NCBI GenBank assembly: GCA_023417285.1
Contig: JAEZFR010000249.1
Location: 1-6,505, forward strand
Reading direction: 5' to 3'
Source of the DNA: Bacillota bacterium
GTDB lineage: Bacteria; Bacillota; Clostridia; Acetivibrionales; DSM-1351
DNA: 6,505 nucleotides
Shown: piece by piece, positions 5,085-6,505 of the stretch
How positions within the stretch are numbered: the first letter of the stretch is position 1
Layout: every line of letters begins with the position of its first letter
Position numbers and translations under genes: made by a program
The notes under the pieces: generated by a model
Database searches by the model: none
The model's input: only the letters and a program-made list of their open reading frames with translations
What the model was told of the DNA's origin: nothing

Positions 5085-5150
5085 GAAAATTTTTAAATAT
5101 GTACAGAAGAAAATTTTTTAAATATGTACAGAAGAAATTTTTTTAAATAT
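5085..5150. repeat. 25-bp tandem repeat, about 2.6 copies
   Basis: A partial unit (5085-5100) is followed by two full 25-base units (5101-5125 and 5126-5150) of the form GTACAGAAGAAAATTTTTT plus AAATAT. The copies differ only slightly, in the A/T run lengths. It is very AT-rich and lies between the divergent tRNA-Leu and murD promoters. Confidence 0.85.
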
Positions 5151-5153
5151 AAT
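5125..5153 (+). promoter_or_regulatory. Possible murD promoter at the edge of the tandem repeat
   Basis: TGTACA (5125-5130), 17-base spacer, TATAAT (5148-5153); a second TATAAT occurs at 5156-5161. The -35-like hexamer and most of the spacer belong to the last repeat unit. The leader to the murD start would be roughly 90-95 bases. The call rests on the good -10 and spacing; the -35 matches only 4 of 6. Confidence 0.5.
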
Positions 5154-5170
5154 AGTATAATAGGCATTCA

Positions 5171-5193
5171 AAATCTAGGAAATGGCTAGATTT
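5171..5193. repeat. Inverted repeat in the murD leader
   Basis: AAATCTAG (5171-5178), loop GAAATGG, CTAGATTT (5186-5193): a perfect 8-bp stem about 60 bases before the murD start, inside the predicted leader RNA. It is AT-rich, so it is a weak hairpin in RNA; it could equally be an operator. Confidence 0.45.
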
Positions 5194-5253
5194 ATATATA
5201 AATAATTGTTGTTTGATTACTAATTATAGGTCATGTAAAGGATGGTTTCAATT

Positions 5254-6505
5254 ATGAATGAAAAGCTTCAACAATTTAAAGAGAATATAAAAAACAAGAA
5301 GGTAGCTGTTCTTGGAATAGGTATTAGCAATATTCCTTTGATAAAGTATCTCTGCAATTTAGGTGTTGATGTAACAGCTTTTGATAAAAGCTCCCAAGAC
5401 AAACTGCAAGAGGCATTTGAACAATTAAAAGGATACTCTGTTAAGTATAGCTTAGGTGATAATTATTTATCAAATTTGAAATGCTTTGATGTTATATTCA
5501 GAACTCCTGGAATGAGACCTGACCTTCCGGAACTTGTAGAGGAGGTAAAGCGGGGAGCTGAGCTTACTTCTGAAATGGAAGAATTCATGAAGCTATGTCC
5601 TGCAACGGTGTTTGCTGTAACCGGAAGTGATGGGAAAACTACAACTACTACACTTATATATAAAATCCTTACTGAAGAAGGTTATAATTGTTGGTTGGGG
5701 GGAAATATCGGAACACCACTGCTTAGCAGAATTGACGAGGTAAAGCCTGAGGATAAGGTTGTATTGGAATTAAGCAGCTTTCAGCTTATGACAATTAAAA
5801 CAAGCCCACAGGTGGCTATCATAACAAATGTTTCGCCAAATCATTTAGATGTTCATAAGTCAATGGAAGAGTACGTAACTGCAAAAAAGAATATTTTCCT
5901 CTTCCAAAAGCCTACAGATAAGCTAATACTAAACTATGATAATGATATAACTAGAAGCTTTCAAAGTGAGGCTATAGGTAAATGCACAATGTTCGCACGC
6001 ATCAGCAATATTGCATCGGGTATAATGGTTAAGGACGGGTTTATAGTAGTAAAGAGAAATAATGAAGAAATAAAGGTTGTTGAAACTGAAAGTATCAAGA
6101 TACCTGGAAATCATAATATTGAGAATTATATGGCTGCAACTGCTGCAACAATTGATTATGTTAAGCCTCAGACTATTAGAAAAGTAGCTACTACATTCAA
6201 TGGGGTAGAGCATAGGATTGAACTTATAAGGGAGCTGCGTGGAGTAAAATATTACAATAGTTCTATTGATAGCAGTCCTTCTAGAACTATAGCCGCTCTA
6301 GGTACCTTCAAGGAAAAGGTAATCCTAATAGCGGGGGGGAAAGATAAGGGAATACCATATGACTCAATAGGCCCTGCCATTGCTGAAAAGGTTAAATTGC
6401 TCATTCTAATTGGCGCTACAGCTGCAAGAATTGAGGAAGCATATATTAACTATATTGAGCAAACAGATAGGGACGATGAGATAAAGATTATTCACTGTGA
6501 CACAT
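5254..6505 (+). CDS. murD: UDP-N-acetylmuramoyl-L-alanine--D-glutamate ligase (3' end beyond window)
   Basis: MurD joins D-glutamate to UDP-MurNAc-L-Ala with ATP in the cytoplasm, the second amino-acid step of peptidoglycan precursor synthesis. Start ATG 5254 follows AAAGGATGG (5237-5245). The frame stays open to the window end: 417 codons of a family usually near 450-460, so only the last few dozen residues are missing. Visible motifs: N-terminal Rossmann-like 'VLGIGISN' (19-26); 'RTPGMRPD'; ATP-binding P-loop TGSDGKTTTT (123-132, K128); 'GGNIGTPLL'; Mg-binding 'ELSSFQL' (E172); 'TNVSPNHLDVHKS' (191-203); K211 in 'AKKNIF', the likely carbamylated lysine; 'PGNHNIENYMAA'; 'FNGVEHRIE' (315-323); 'YYNSSIDSSPS' (333-343); and 'AGGKDKG' (360-366). 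All key elements look intact. It stands apart from other mur/fts genes on its left side, divergent from tRNA-Leu, with its own likely promoter. The P-loop has Asp where many MurD proteins have Asn. Confidence 0.97.
   Translation, partial: MNEKLQQFKENIKNKKVAVLGIGISNIPLIKYLCNLGVDVTAFDKSSQDKLQEAFEQLKGYSVKYSLGDNYLSNLKCFDVIFRTPGMRPDLPELVEEVKRGAELTSEMEEFMKLCPATVFAVTGSDGKTTTTTLIYKILTEEGYNCWLGGNIGTPLLSRIDEVKPEDKVVLELSSFQLMTIKTSPQVAIITNVSPNHLDVHKSMEEYVTAKKNIFLFQKPTDKLILNYDNDITRSFQSEAIGKCTMFARISNIASGIMVKDGFIVVKRNNEEIKVVETESIKIPGNHNIENYMAATAATIDYVKPQTIRKVATTFNGVEHRIELIRELRGVKYYNSSIDSSPSRTIAALGTFKEKVILIAGGKDKGIPYDSIGPAIAEKVKLLILIGATAARIEEAYINYIEQTDRDDEIKIIHCDT

Overview
The window is AT-rich, with strong AGGAGG-type ribosome binding sites, a clostridial-type murD and a tRNA-Leu with an encoded CCA end. 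This points to a low-GC Bacillota genome, most likely of class Clostridia; I cannot place it more finely.

Left part (1-3091): a run of same-strand genes whose shared theme is the zinc ribbon (paired CxxC knuckles). In order they are: the C-terminal part, or all, of a multi-ribbon protein (4-384); a small secreted or membrane peptide gene broken by two compensating frameshifts (394-591); two paralogous membrane proteins with a winged-helix-like region and a C-terminal zinc ribbon (596-1168, 1179-1823); a 51-residue stand-alone zinc ribbon (1897-2052); and a 334-residue protein built as zinc ribbon, one membrane helix, low-complexity stalk, PASTA-like domain and three 50-residue Ltp-type repeats (2087-3091). 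Short gaps suggest one transcription unit. The Ltp repeats are the most suggestive element, because the founding Ltp protein (phage TP-J34) blocks phage DNA injection. A role at the cell envelope, possibly in phage exclusion, is an inference only.

Middle part (3092-4767): accessory, scarred DNA. It holds a decayed IS1595/ISXO2-type transposase (about 3095-3510), a small two-helix membrane protein (3623-3811), a hairpin terminator, and an apparently solitary hicB antitoxin gene (4022-4423). The hicB promoter is overlain by a 10-bp inverted repeat plus a helical-turn direct repeat. A frameshifted, unidentified gene remnant on the minus strand (about 4410-4764) converges on hicB. The hicB stretch is visibly richer in G+C than its surroundings, consistent with separate acquisition.

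Right part (4808-6505): core genome. A strong terminator (4808-4845) lies downstream of a minus-strand tRNA-Leu(CAG) (4931-5017), which has a good sigma-A-type promoter. Divergent from it, after a stretch with a 25-bp tandem repeat and a hairpin, lies murD (5254 to beyond the window end), which makes UDP-MurNAc-L-Ala-D-Glu for peptidoglycan. The accessory DNA ends close to the tRNA 3' end, a common place for such islands to stop, but no att duplication is visible here.
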